A stretch of 64,000 nucleotides of DNA from NORP110 sp051251595 (GTDB taxonomy: Bacteria > Pseudomonadota > Alphaproteobacteria > Rhodobacterales > Rhodobacteraceae): assembly GCA_051251595.1 (NCBI GenBank), contig JBPOFA010000009.1, positions 1 to 64,000 of the forward strand. Direction: 5' to 3'. The position numbers were made by a program, and so were the translations under genes. The notes under the pieces were generated by a model, which saw only the letters and a program-made list of their open reading frames with translations, did not search any database and was not told the origin of the DNA. How positions within the stretch are numbered: position 1 is the stretch's first letter; every line of letters begins with the position of its first letter. Shown here piece after piece: positions 25,717-34,240 of this stretch.

Positions 25717-27093
25717 ATGTCACAGAATCCGCCAGACCTGCGCCCCGATCTCGCCCCGCGTGCCCGCATCACTGAACCCACCCGCGAGGGTCAGCCCACC
25801 ATTGGCATGGTGTCCCTTGGCTGCCCCAAAGCGCTGGTCGACAGCGAACGCATCCTCACCCGCCTGCGGGCCGAAGGCTATGCCATCTCGCCCGACTATT
25901 CCGGCGCGGATGCGGTGATCGTGAACACCTGCGGCTTTCTGGACTCAGCCAAGGCGGAATCGCTGGATGCCATTGGCGAGGCGCTGGTGGAAAACGGCCG
26001 CGTCATCGTCACAGGATGTCTGGGGGCAGAGCCTGATTACATCCGCGACCACCACCCGCAAATTCTGGCCGTCACCGGCCCACATCAATATGAACAGGTG
26101 CTGGACGCCGTGCACGCCTCTGTGCCGCCCAGCCCCGATCCGTTCATCGACCTCTTACCCGCCTCTGGCGTGTCGCTCACCCCGCGCCACTACAGCTATC
26201 TGAAGATATCAGAGGGCTGTAACCACAAATGCAAATTCTGCATCATCCCGGACATGCGCGGACGACTGGCCAGCCGCCCGGCCCATGCGATCCTGCGCGA
26301 GGCGGAAAAGCTGGTGGACAATGGCGTCAAGGAACTGCTGGTCATCAGTCAGGACACCTCTGCCTATGGCGTCGACATCAAACATGCCGAGGATAAAGGC
26401 CACCGCGCCCATATCACCGATCTGGCGCGCGATCTGGGAAGTCTTGGCGTCTGGACGCGGCTGCATTACGTCTACCCCTACCCCCATGTGCGCCAGCTGA
26501 TCCCGCTAATGGCAGAGGGTCTGATCCTGCCCTATCTCGACATCCCCTTCCAACACGCCCACCCGGACGTGCTGCGCCGCATGGCCCGCCCGGCGGCCGC
26601 CGCCAAAACCCTGGATGAGATCGCCGCCTGGCGAGAGGTCTGCCCCGACATCACCCTGCGCTCGACCTTCATCGTCGGCTATCCCGGAGAGACCGAGGCC
26701 GAATTCCAGACCCTGCTGGACTGGATGGACGAGGCGCAGCTGGATCGCGTTGGCTGCTTTCAATACGAAAACGTCGACGGCGCGCGCTCTAACGCCCTGC
26801 CCGATCACGTGCCGGATGAGGTCAAACAAGACCGCTGGAACCGGTTCATGGAAAAAGCCCAGGCGATTTCCGAGGCGAAACTCGCCGCCAAAGTCGGAAC
26901 CCGGCTGGATGTGATCATCGACGATATTGATGAGGACGGCATCGCCACCTGCCGCACCAAGGCCGACGCGCCGGAAATCGACGGCAACCTGTTTATTGAT
27001 GAGGGGACCGAGGGGTTGAGCGTCGGTGAGATCGTGAGTGTTGAGGTGGATGAGGCTGGGGAGTATGATCTTTGGGGTCGCCTTCCGGAATAG
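25717..27093 (+). CDS. rimO: ribosomal protein S12 methylthiotransferase RimO
   Basis: A 458-aa radical-SAM enzyme that methylthiolates an Asp of S12. The N-terminal UPF0004 domain binds one Fe-S cluster through Cys36, Cys72 and Cys101 (SLGCPK, NTCGF, GCLGAEPD). The radical-SAM cluster is C-x3-C-x2-C at 168/172/175 (CNHKCKFC), and a TRAM domain closes the protein (GTRLDVIIDD ... EYDLWGRLPE). The ATG at 25717 is the family-like start; the upstream open frame is Pro-rich noise. Confidence 0.97.
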   Translation: MSQNPPDLRPDLAPRARITEPTREGQPTIGMVSLGCPKALVDSERILTRLRAEGYAISPDYSGADAVIVNTCGFLDSAKAESLDAIGEALVENGRVIVTGCLGAEPDYIRDHHPQILAVTGPHQYEQVLDAVHASVPPSPDPFIDLLPASGVSLTPRHYSYLKISEGCNHKCKFCIIPDMRGRLASRPAHAILREAEKLVDNGVKELLVISQDTSAYGVDIKHAEDKGHRAHITDLARDLGSLGVWTRLHYVYPYPHVRQLIPLMAEGLILPYLDIPFQHAHPDVLRRMARPAAAAKTLDEIAAWREVCPDITLRSTFIVGYPGETEAEFQTLLDWMDEAQLDRVGCFQYENVDGARSNALPDHVPDEVKQDRWNRFMEKAQAISEAKLAAKVGTRLDVIIDDIDEDGIATCRTKADAPEIDGNLFIDEGTEGLSVGEIVSVEVDEAGEYDLWGRLPE

Positions 27094-27178
27094 AAACTCT
27101 CCGGGGGAGAGTTTCAGGAAGGCGACGGGCGGAGCCCTGGGGGTGGCGGGGCACATGAAACAATGGGAGAAATAAGCT

Positions 27179-27961
27179 GTGAACCCCGAAAAAAATTTTG
27201 AAGAAGCAATTGCGAAAGCGGAACATTTCTTAGAAATCTATTCTTACTTAACCAACACCAGAAAACGCGCACCAAAGGCCCCATGGTTGAGCAAGTGCAA
27301 GAAACTAATGGGATGGAAAAATTCAACACCAGTTCTGCGAATCGACGGTAAAAATAGTATACTGTTGATCAGTGATCCCAAGCCGGGGCTCACCTACGAA
27401 CGTTTCGAACATGACTTTGCATCAGAAACTCTTCGCGCTTCATTGGTTGCGTCAGTCTCTGCACTCGACAAATATCTGCATGACCATGCCGTAGAAAAAT
27501 GTTACAAGCTCTTGACCGGACCGGAAAAGAACATTCCAAACAAACTAAGAGGACTTGAACTTCCCGCCCACGGCGCCTTTTTAGCAATGAAGAAAATTCG
27601 CGCTGACTCGAAATCACGCCCAGGCAGCCAATTGAAATCAGCACTTCAGCAAAAACTCCATCAGTCAACTTTTCAAAGCTCGGCCGATGTTGACCTTTGT
27701 ATTGCTCTAATGGGTATCAAAAAGTTTTGGCCAAGAGTATGCGAAAAATCCGATTTCGAAATTGGTTCTGTCGAACTTAAAAAGCAACTGAATAAGATAG
27801 TCATGCGTCGAAACTACATTGTACACGAAGCCGACATCGAACGAAAAATATCATCAAAAGCTGTGAACTTCCGCAAAATTACTTTGAAAGAGACAAAGGA
27901 AGCTATCAGTTTTGTGCGAAGTTTCGTGAAAGCCACCAGCCAAGTAATAGACGAGGGCTGA
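27179..27961 (+). CDS. RiboL-PSP-type HEPN protein
   Basis: 260 aa starting at GTG with GGGAG nine bases upstream. The motif MRRNYIVHEAD near residues 209-219 (Arg211, His216) is the R-x4-H HEPN signature in the form seen in RiboL-PSP HEPN proteins, which are predicted RNA-cutting stress or defence proteins. The protein is Lys-rich and the gene is much more AT-rich than rimO next to it, which points to transfer. No partner gene adjoins it. Ribonuclease activity is inference from the motif. Confidence 0.8.
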   Translation: MNPEKNFEEAIAKAEHFLEIYSYLTNTRKRAPKAPWLSKCKKLMGWKNSTPVLRIDGKNSILLISDPKPGLTYERFEHDFASETLRASLVASVSALDKYLHDHAVEKCYKLLTGPEKNIPNKLRGLELPAHGAFLAMKKIRADSKSRPGSQLKSALQQKLHQSTFQSSADVDLCIALMGIKKFWPRVCEKSDFEIGSVELKKQLNKIVMRRNYIVHEADIERKISSKAVNFRKITLKETKEAISFVRSFVKATSQVIDEG

Positions 27962-28071
27962 TTTTTTCGTTCTAACACTCTGAAGCAGCATTAACTGTGT
28001 TGGCGACATTGGCCAGTTCGGTATTCGGCAACCCAATCTGCCCATGCTCCGCATGGGCAGCGCCCGAACCG

Positions 28072-28333
28072 CCCCCACGGGGCGGGCGCTTCGCTTCCCA
28101 CCCCTCGGTTCGTGCGCGCCACACATAAAACCAGCAGCGCCCCGGGCTCCGCCCGTTCACGGCTGGCTTGATCCACTGGATCAACCCCAAGACGCCGTTC
28201 ACCCCCCACGGGGCGGGCGCTTCGCTTCCCGCCCCTCGGTTCGTGCGCGCCACATATAAAACCAACAGCGCTTCCCCCGGGGCTCCGCCCGTTCACGGCT
28301 GGCTTGATCCACTGGATCAACCCCAAGACGCCG
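28072..28333. repeat. tandem duplication of a ~131-bp repeat
   Basis: Copy 1 (28072-28197) and copy 2 (28203-28333) are nearly identical. Each begins CCCCACGGGGCGGGCGCTTC, runs through TCGGTTCGTGCGCGCCACA and ends with CTCCGCCCGTTCACGGC, the palindrome TTGATCCACTGGATCAA and CAAGACGCCG. No coding is supported. The GC-rich inverted pieces resemble dispersed intergenic repeats of roseobacters. It lies downstream of the AT-rich HEPN gene. Confidence 0.85.
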
Positions 28334-28517
28334 CCGATCTTAGATGGCAACTACAGCCCTAGCGCGCGGTGGTGCCATACAAACTGCCATACGTTTTGCC
28401 GACGCGGTGCCGACACAGTGCAGACCCGGTCAAAATCTATATCTTTACCCTACGTCATTCGCTATAATCACCCCCACGACCGGAACAAATCCGGCGCAAT
28501 TTGGGAGGGATTTTGAG

Positions 28518-28898
28518 ATGAACGTTTCACGAAATTTTCTGGTAATCGGTTCCATTTATATCCTGATTGGCATGATCCTTGGATCCTATATGGGGGGCTC
28601 TGGCGACCATTCTTTGGCACCGCTTCACGCCCATATTAATCTGTTGGGTTTTGTGCTGCCTGCGGCCTTTGCTCTGCTCTATCGCAGCTACCCGGCCATG
28701 GCCGCTTCCGCCACCGCAACCGCGCATTTCTGGCTGCACCAGATCGGCACGCTTGTGCTGGTGATTTTCCTGTATCTCTTGCTGGGGGGCACCATCACGG
28801 AAGAGTCTGGCGCGACGCTTATGGCGCCAATCGCAGAACTGGCGATTATTGTCGCTACCGGGTTGTTTGCATGGAATATTTTCCAGAATGCCCGATAA
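28518..28898 (+). CDS. four-helix membrane protein with oxidase-like His motif
   Basis: 126 aa with four membrane segments and the His-rich pieces HSLAPLHAHINLLG and HFWLHQIG. The H-x-H-x-N-x-L-G piece resembles the haem-ligand region of cbb3-type oxidase subunit I, but the protein is far too short for an oxidase. It may bind haem or a metal; function unknown. The ATG at 28518 has GGGAGG eight bases upstream; the earlier open frame includes the repeat region. Confidence 0.78.
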   Translation: MNVSRNFLVIGSIYILIGMILGSYMGGSGDHSLAPLHAHINLLGFVLPAAFALLYRSYPAMAASATATAHFWLHQIGTLVLVIFLYLLLGGTITEESGATLMAPIAELAIIVATGLFAWNIFQNAR

Positions 28899-28905
28899 CA
28901 AATAC

Positions 28906-28927
28906 AGGGGGAATTCGCGTTCCCCCT
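28906..28927. terminator. hairpin between convergent genes
   Basis: AGGGGGAA-TTCGCG-TTCCCCCT forms a perfect 8-base stem just after the stop of the membrane-protein gene and before the end of dgkA. The T-run is weak on both sides, so it is a moderate candidate for a shared terminator. Confidence 0.55.
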
Positions 28928-28943
28928 TACCTTTGATGTTAAC

Positions 28944-29294
28944 CTAACCCACCAGAATAATCACCCACGCTGCCCCAGCGGCCAAGGCCGTCACAGCCAC
29001 CGCAGCGCTGGCCGCATCCTTGGCCCGTTTCGCCAAAGGATGGTGTTCCGTGGAAATGTAATCGACGGTGTTTTCCACCGCAGAATTCATCAACTCTGCC
29101 GCCAGCACCAACAGGCCCAGGGCGATGATCAGCGCACGTTCAGCCGGGCTTAGATCGAGGGCAAATGCGCATATGACAGAGATCGCGTTGAGCCACACCC
29201 ATTGGCGCAGGCTCGGCTCTGTCCGCCAACTGGCCGCCCAGCCTTCCCAGGACCAGACCGTGCGATGCCAAAACCTTTTCAAAACGTTCCGCAT
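28944..29294 (-). CDS. dgkA: diacylglycerol kinase
   Basis: A 116-aa prokaryotic-type DAG kinase with three membrane helices; it recycles diacylglycerol to phosphatidic acid at the inner membrane. The signature AAELMNSAVENTVD holds the catalytic Glu, and AKDAASAAV is the conserved cytoplasmic helix. Length is normal. Confidence 0.95.
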   Translation of the reverse strand: MRNVLKRFWHRTVWSWEGWAASWRTEPSLRQWVWLNAISVICAFALDLSPAERALIIALGLLVLAAELMNSAVENTVDYISTEHHPLAKRAKDAASAAVAVTALAAGAAWVIILVG

Positions 29295-29378
29295 GGTACA
29301 CCCTTTGATGGTTCAACATGCGGAACATACCGTAATTTGTTTCGCTTTCACAGAGGGTTAGTGCACCAAAAAAATGGG

Positions 29379-29633
29379 CTACTTCCCCAGCATCGCAAAC
29401 AAATCTTTGTTGCGGCAATATCCCGGCGTGGTCTCTGCGCCGCGCGGATTGGCCTGCAGCCATTGCTCGCAAGACTGAGCCTCTGTGCATCCGACACAGC
29501 GCGTGACCATGCCCGCCAACTGGTTTTCGCTGACCGCGCCGCGTTGCACCTGTTCGACGATGTCGACCCCCACGGCGTCGCCCATCCGCGAGACTAGATC
29601 TGCGTGCCGGTCCAGCCTTTTTAATCCAAACAT
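29379..29633 (-). CDS. DUF6455 family small Cys-containing protein
   Basis: 84 aa. Four cysteines in the pattern C-x2-C-x5-C (CVGCTEAQSC) and a later GYCRN match DUF6455, a small rhodobacterial family that may bind metal. Start at 29633 (MFGLKRLDRH) as in family members; upstream codons lack signals. Confidence 0.85.
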   Translation of the reverse strand: MFGLKRLDRHADLVSRMGDAVGVDIVEQVQRGAVSENQLAGMVTRCVGCTEAQSCEQWLQANPRGAETTPGYCRNKDLFAMLGK

Positions 29634-29775
29634 AAAACACCCCCTTTGAGTGATAGGATGCCCTGACAGTGCCACGGATTCGGGGGGCGGGATTTGATCT
29701 GGAACAAATCCACTTGATTTTCAAAGGCCCCTCTCGCCAATTGCGCCGCGTGATTTCCGCGGATATGACTGGGCC

Positions 29776-30015
29776 ATGTTTACCATTGAACACGATTTTG
29801 ACGCGACCGTTGTGACGTTGATTGACGACGTCGCACAGCATCGCAAAGAAGACGTCACCATCAACGCATTCGACGATTGTGTGACGCTGGAACAATATGA
29901 CCCGCGCACCGACAGGGTCGAAAAAATCACGCTGTCCATGGCGCAAATCCGCGACCTTGGCGCAGCGCTGGACCTGCCTGAAGGGGTCTATCAGCTCAAG
30001 ACACAGCCGAAATAG
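29776..30015 (+). CDS. conserved small acidic protein
   Basis: 79 aa, acidic, beginning MFTIEHDFDATVVTLIDD and ending in a short helix (MAQIRDLGAALDLPEG). No named domain. Soluble, no signal peptide. Good codon use and a defined stop suggest a real gene; convergent with the DUF167 gene. Confidence 0.75.
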   Translation: MFTIEHDFDATVVTLIDDVAQHRKEDVTINAFDDCVTLEQYDPRTDRVEKITLSMAQIRDLGAALDLPEGVYQLKTQPK

Positions 30016-30038
30016 CAGGCCCGTCCAAGGCCGGCCAG

Positions 30039-30299
30039 TTAGGACAGGCGAAACCGCTTTTCGCGAGAGGTCTGGCCCTGCACCAAGGTCAGCCGGGATT
30101 TCGGCAGACCCAAAGCCTCTGCCAGCAGTTTCGCAACCGCTTTGGTCGCTTTGCCATCCTCGGGCACCGTTGTGACATAGACGCGGATCACACCCTCCTT
30201 TTCCGTCACCTCATTTCGCGAGGCTTTGGGGGTGACCCTGACGCAAATATCTGTGCCCGCAATCGCCAAATGCCGCAAACTGCCTTTGTTCTTCGCCAC
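30039..30299 (-). CDS. DUF167 (YggU) family protein
   Basis: 86 aa. The conserved pieces ICVRVTPKASRNEV, VYVTTVPEDGKATKAV and LTLVQGQTSREKRF are diagnostic of DUF167/YggU, a small soluble family of unknown biochemical role. Confidence 0.93.
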   Translation of the reverse strand: MAKNKGSLRHLAIAGTDICVRVTPKASRNEVTEKEGVIRVYVTTVPEDGKATKAVAKLLAEALGLPKSRLTLVQGQTSREKRFRLS

Positions 30300-30517
30300 G
30301 TTTTCCCAAGCCTTTTGTAAGGTTCAAATGTCACCCCGCAAATCTGCGACCGGAGCTTGATTTTGAACCAATAAAACCAAGTTTTTCCAGAACATCACAG
30401 TCGAAATCGCCCATTGCCCGCTTTTTTCCAAACCGCAACTGGCCGACCCCTTGAACCCTTGCGCAGAATACCCAACATGCAACCGAAGACAGAATGACCC
30501 GCACGATGGAGAATGCA

Positions 30518-31096
30518 ATGCCCACACCGAACCCCCAAGCGATGGAGTTTCTGCTGTCGCGCAGGTCACGCCCGTCGCGCAGCTTGCAAGCGCCGCTTCC
30601 CACGCGGGACGAATTGATGCCGCTGCTGACCGCCGCAGCCCGCACCCCGGATCACGGCAAACTGGAACCCTGGCGCTTTGTCGTTCTGGACCCAAAAGTG
30701 TTGCCGCGACTGGTTGATCTGATCGATGCGCGGGGCAAAGCCCTGGGGATTGACCCGGAAAAAATCGCAAAGAACCAATCCCACTTTAGCGGAAATTCAT
30801 TGGCCGTGGCGGTGATTGCATCCCCCGTTCCGTCCGAGAAGATACCAGAGATCGAACAGATCTATTCCGCAGGTGCCGTCTGTCTGGCCCTGCTCAACGC
30901 TTGTCTTGCCTCTGGCTGGGGCGCAAATTGGCTCAGCGGTTGGTCAAGCCACGACCGCGGCTTTGCCGAACAAGGTCTGGGCCTTGCCCCGCATGAGCTG
31001 ATTGCCGGGTTTATCCATATCGGGACAGAAACCACGACGCCCCCCGAACGGCCGCGCCCCGATCTGGGTGCCAAAACCACGTGGATGCTCAAGTGA
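30518..31096 (+). CDS. nitroreductase-family protein (YdjA-like)
   Basis: About 192 aa, an FMN-dependent nitroreductase. SRRSRPSRSLQAPLP and ARTPDHGKLEPWRFVVL at the N-terminus match the FMN-phosphate region of YdjA-like members; SAGAVCLALLNACLASGWGANW is the dimer helix. Start at 30518, preceded by GGAGA; ATGs eight codons earlier are possible. Its stop overlaps the start of the EI24 gene. Confidence 0.9.
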   Translation: MPTPNPQAMEFLLSRRSRPSRSLQAPLPTRDELMPLLTAAARTPDHGKLEPWRFVVLDPKVLPRLVDLIDARGKALGIDPEKIAKNQSHFSGNSLAVAVIASPVPSEKIPEIEQIYSAGAVCLALLNACLASGWGANWLSGWSSHDRGFAEQGLGLAPHELIAGFIHIGTETTTPPERPRPDLGAKTTWMLK

Positions 31097-31779
31097 TCTT
31101 TAGCGACTTTCTAAAGGCAGTCAGCCAGTTGGGTGACCCACGGTTTCGCCGGGTTTTGTTTCTGGGGGTTGGGCTGACGCTGGCCTTGCTGATCGGTGCT
31201 TATTTGGTGCTGTCTTCGGCGGCGTCATTCTTTTTGCCTGACACGATCACGCTGCCTCTGATCGGGGAAATCACCTGGATTGATCAACTGGTCAGCTGGG
31301 GATCAATCCTGTTGATGATGGTCCTTTCGGTGTTTTTGATGGTGCCGGTCGCCTCTGCCTTTACGTCGCTGTTTCTGGATGATGTGGCGGATGCCGTAGA
31401 GGACAGGTACTATCCCGCGCTGCCACCACCTGACCACGTGCCTTTTGCCGAAGGCCTGCGTGACACGCTTAGCTTTCTGGGCCTGTTGGTTGTCGCCAAC
31501 ATGCTGGCGCTGATCCTGTACCTGATCTTTTTGCCCATTGGGCCGTTCATTTTCTGGGCGCTTAACGGGTTCTTGTTGGGGCGGGAATATTTCCAACTGG
31601 TCGCCATGCGGCGGCTGGGGCGCATTGGGGCGCGCCAAATGTTTCGGGACAATATCGGCCAGATCTGGCTGGCCGGAGCGCTCATGGCCATGCCGCTATC
31701 GGTGCCGCTGATCAACCTGTTGGTGCCAATCGTGGGGGCTGCAACCTTTACGCATCTGTTTCACCGCTTGTCGCGGTGA
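31093..31779 (+). CDS. EI24-domain membrane protein (CysZ-like)
   Basis: About 228 aa with four to five membrane segments, matching the EI24/CysZ family (FSDFLKAVSQLGDPRFRRV, VASAFTSLFLDDVADAVEDRYYP, GREYFQLVAMRR). CysZ is a sulfate channel, but many EI24 proteins have no known substrate. I prefer the GTG at 31093, which overlaps the previous stop as GTGA; GTG at 31081 is an alternative. Coupled to the nitroreductase. Confidence 0.88.
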   Translation: MIFSDFLKAVSQLGDPRFRRVLFLGVGLTLALLIGAYLVLSSAASFFLPDTITLPLIGEITWIDQLVSWGSILLMMVLSVFLMVPVASAFTSLFLDDVADAVEDRYYPALPPPDHVPFAEGLRDTLSFLGLLVVANMLALILYLIFLPIGPFIFWALNGFLLGREYFQLVAMRRLGRIGARQMFRDNIGQIWLAGALMAMPLSVPLINLLVPIVGAATFTHLFHRLSR

Positions 31780-32049
31780 TCAGTTGTCCATCCGGCCGAA
31801 CCAGTCGATATCGCGAACCGAAATAACCCCCGACAAAATGATCCCCGCGATCACGGCCCAGACCACAATCGAAATCAACGTCACGATAATCACGGTGCGG
31901 CGCAGGTTGAAATTCACCGGTGCGCCCGCCTGTGTGCCAGGCACGACCTCGCCCACATCCCCCTGCGTGCGCAAATGCACCGGCAGCGTCACAAACAACA
32001 CCAGAAACCAAATCACTGCGAAAAGAACGATAGCCGATACTGGTCCCAT
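31780..32049 (-). CDS. DUF1467 family membrane protein
   Basis: 89 aa with two membrane helices separated by a loop containing TLPVHLRTQGDVGEVVPGTQAGAP, the hallmark of DUF1467. Function unknown. Its start overlaps the stop of mce (TGATG), so the two are coupled. Confidence 0.93.
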   Translation of the reverse strand: MGPVSAIVLFAVIWFLVLFVTLPVHLRTQGDVGEVVPGTQAGAPVNFNLRRTVIIVTLISIVVWAVIAGIILSGVISVRDIDWFGRMDN

Positions 32050-32456
32050 CAGATTTGCTCCAACTCTATAAGGGTTCCATTAAAGTCTTTGGGGTGCAAA
32101 AACAAAACCGGTTTGCCATGGGCACCGGTCTTTGGCGTACCGTCGCCCAAAACGCGCGCCCCGTTTGCGGTCAGCTGTTCGGCGGCTTGCCCAATATCAT
32201 CAACCTCATAACAGATGTGATGAATGCCCCCCGCCGGTGATTTCGCAAGAAAGCCGGAAATCGGGCTGTCCGCGCCCAAAGGGTGCAGAAATTCAATCTT
32301 GGTGTTGGGCAGATCCACAAACACCACCGTCACGCCATGCTCTGGCAAATCGACGGGCGCGCCAACCTTGGCACCAAAGACAGTGCGATACTGCTCAGCA
32401 GCAGCGCCCAGATCCGGCACGGCAATCGCAATATGGTTGAGGCGTCCGATCATCAA
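32049..32456 (-). CDS. mce: methylmalonyl-CoA epimerase
   Basis: 135 aa, glyoxalase/VOC fold. It interconverts the two epimers of methylmalonyl-CoA in propionate breakdown. Metal-ligand regions LNHIAIAVPDL (His), GIHHICYEVDD (His) and GTLIELEQI (Glu) are in the family positions. Two adjacent ATGs could start it. No mutase gene lies in the window. Confidence 0.95.
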   Translation of the reverse strand: MMIGRLNHIAIAVPDLGAAAEQYRTVFGAKVGAPVDLPEHGVTVVFVDLPNTKIEFLHPLGADSPISGFLAKSPAGGIHHICYEVDDIGQAAEQLTANGARVLGDGTPKTGAHGKPVLFLHPKDFNGTLIELEQI

Positions 32457-32579
32457 ACTGCTCCTGTCAGGGCATGTTTATCCTCTGTCAGCGTGAAAAT
32501 CACAAGCGACGTAGCGCCGCATTAACCAGTGATTCACCACAATCAGGTTTTATCGACCTCATAGAGATGGGAGCCTGCA

Positions 32580-33302
32580 ATGCCTGATGATCTGGAACAC
32601 TTATTTTTAACGCGGACACCAACTGCTGACCGGCCGCTTTTGGGCCTTACGGTATTGGTGGTCGAAGACAGCCGATATGCAAGCGAGGCGATACGCCTTT
32701 TATGCCTGCGCTCTGGCGCCCGCATCCGGCGTGCGGATTCTTTGCAATCGGCACGACGCCATTTGTCGGTCTACCGTCCTGCCGTCGTGATCGTCGACCT
32801 TGGGTTGCCCGACGGCTCTGGCGCGGATCTGATCCGGGATCTGGCAGCGGCCACACCGCGCGTCAGCGTTATCCTGGGCACCAGCGCTGATGCCTCTGGC
32901 GCGGCAAGTTCGGCGCAGGCAGGTGCAGATGGTTTTATCGAAAAACCAATCGAAAGCCTCACAGCTTTTCAACAGCACATCCTGTCACAACTTCCGCCAA
33001 GCGCCCGTCCACGTGGCATCCGGCTTGTAGCGGATGATACGATCACGCTGGATCCTTTGGCGCTGCGCGATGACCTGGCCCATATCTCTGACATTCTGAC
33101 GGTCAAGACTCCCGACCGGCGCATGTTGACCTATGTTGCGCAATTCTTGTCCGGGATCGCCCGACTTTCCCACGACACATCGCTTGCTGCGGCCACCGCC
33201 GCCCTGCAAGCCCGCCAAAAGAACAACCAACCCTATGGGTCAGAGCTCGCCCTGGTTGCGGGGTTGGTTCACGACCGCCTGCAAGAAGAGCTCGCCCTCT
33301 AA
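32580..33302 (+). CDS. response-regulator receiver with unrecognised C-terminus
   Basis: 240 aa. Residues 22-135 are a receiver domain: acidic pocket VVEDS (Glu29-Asp30), phospho-acceptor Asp73 (VIVDLGLPDGSG), Thr101 (LGTSAD) and Lys122 (FIEKPIE). The remaining 105 residues are helical and match no output domain I know, so it may signal through protein contact. No kinase gene is adjacent. Confidence 0.9.
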   Translation: MPDDLEHLFLTRTPTADRPLLGLTVLVVEDSRYASEAIRLLCLRSGARIRRADSLQSARRHLSVYRPAVVIVDLGLPDGSGADLIRDLAAATPRVSVILGTSADASGAASSAQAGADGFIEKPIESLTAFQQHILSQLPPSARPRGIRLVADDTITLDPLALRDDLAHISDILTVKTPDRRMLTYVAQFLSGIARLSHDTSLAAATAALQARQKNNQPYGSELALVAGLVHDRLQEELAL

Positions 33303-33479
33303 ACCTTTGTATCCGTTATGATTTCCAAAGTTTCCACTCAAACACCGCGAATTTCAAAAGCCCATTATTTCATGAAGATGAACGGCTTGGACCACATTTT
33401 GGTCCTAATTGGCGGCGAAACATAACCTGTCAGAGCGGGAAAAATGGCCCTGGCACACGACTCAGAAGGAGAGAAGAAC

Positions 33480-33599
33480 ATGCAACATATTGTAAACCGT
33501 TTTTGGAATGACGACTTGGGCAGCTCCGTTGTGGATTGGTGCATTCTTGGTGCCGGCGTTGTTTCCCTAAGTGTTGCTGTTGTCGCGACTTTGGCCTAA
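33480..33599 (+). CDS. 39-aa mini-pilin-like protein
   Basis: A very short gene with a strong AAGGAGA eight bases before its ATG. The protein has a short charged start (MQHIVNRFWNDD), then LGSSVVDWCILGAGVVSLSVAVV, a hydrophobic helix laid out like a Flp/type IVb pilin: Gly before the expected prepilin-peptidase cut, an acidic residue (Asp) at +5 where Flp has Glu, and Trp at +6 where Flp has Tyr. It is a close paralogue of the gene at 34031. No peptidase or tad genes lie nearby. Confidence 0.75.
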   Translation: MQHIVNRFWNDDLGSSVVDWCILGAGVVSLSVAVVATLA

Positions 33600-34030
33600 G
33601 GCCAAATCCGTCCTCATTCAGGGCAAAAAGAAAACCAAAGATCCAATGCATGCCGCAATGGATCTTTAGCCGTCCGGGACAATTTGAATCGCCTTTTCCA
33701 TATTTCGGATGAAGGAATTCGGGCCTGTTCGTCGGGATATAGTAGATATCCAGCCAGCCTTTGATTCCTGGACGACGTACCCTTGTCATTGCGCACGCGG
33801 TGCCGAAATCCACCGAAACCAAGGCCAGTTGTAATTTTATCAAGGACCCTAGCGACAATCATGTTGATTGGCGCGGGTTTGATGCCCTTACGTAAACGCT
33901 TGTCGAAATCGCATAGGCGTTGGCGCGTTTTAGGGTAATGTTGTTAAGAACGGTCGAGTATTTGCGCGTGTATTGCAAACCGACCAGCCGTTACGTCGCG
34001 GCGCAGAGTAAAGAGTGAAGGAATACGAGT
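33600..34030. other. gap between the two mini-pilin genes
   Basis: No supported gene. A 33430-33858 frame on the minus strand overlaps the first mini-pilin and has no ribosome site or family signature. The gap holds the hairpin at 33637-33667 and must hold the promoter of the second mini-pilin. Confidence 0.5.
33637..33667 (+). terminator. strong hairpin after the first mini-pilin
   Basis: AAAGATCCA and TGGATCTTT pair perfectly, and TGC/GCA extends the stem across one A-A mismatch to a 5-base loop. It lies 38 bases after the stop. There is no T-run on the plus side, so it may end the transcript with help or protect its 3' end. Confidence 0.5.
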
Positions 34031-34222
34031 ATGCGGAAAACCATCAAACGTTTCATGTGCCAAGAGCACGGCGGTGCCGTGGTCGATTGGGTCGTCATTA
34101 CGGCCGGTGTTGTAACCCTATCCATCACGCTCATGATCGCGATGACCGACAGCACACAAACTGTCGCGACCAAAGTGAATACATCCATGGAAAGCGTTGG
34201 CGAAAGCACAACAGGGGGCTAA
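34031..34222 (+). CDS. 63-aa mini-pilin-like protein
   Basis: Like its neighbour at 33480 it has a short basic start (MRKTIKRFMCQEHG), a predicted cut after Gly14 and then GAVVDWVVITAGVVTLSI with Asp at +5 and Trp at +6, followed by a 25-residue polar tail. This matches the class of roseobacterial small proteins related to Flp pilins. It may be a pilin, a minor pilin or an exported peptide; no assembly genes are near. Confidence 0.78.
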   Translation: MRKTIKRFMCQEHGGAVVDWVVITAGVVTLSITLMIAMTDSTQTVATKVNTSMESVGESTTGG

Positions 34223-34240
34223 TGCCCCCCGCCTTTAACT

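Noticed and set aside
28168..28320. TTGATCCACTGGATCAA as an FNR-type site
   Set aside because: FNR sites have four bases between TTGAT and ATCAA; here there are seven, and it is part of a duplicated repeat.
33430..33858. 142-codon minus-strand frame covering the first mini-pilin
   Set aside because: It overlaps a gene with a better ribosome site and pilin-like motif, and resembles no family.
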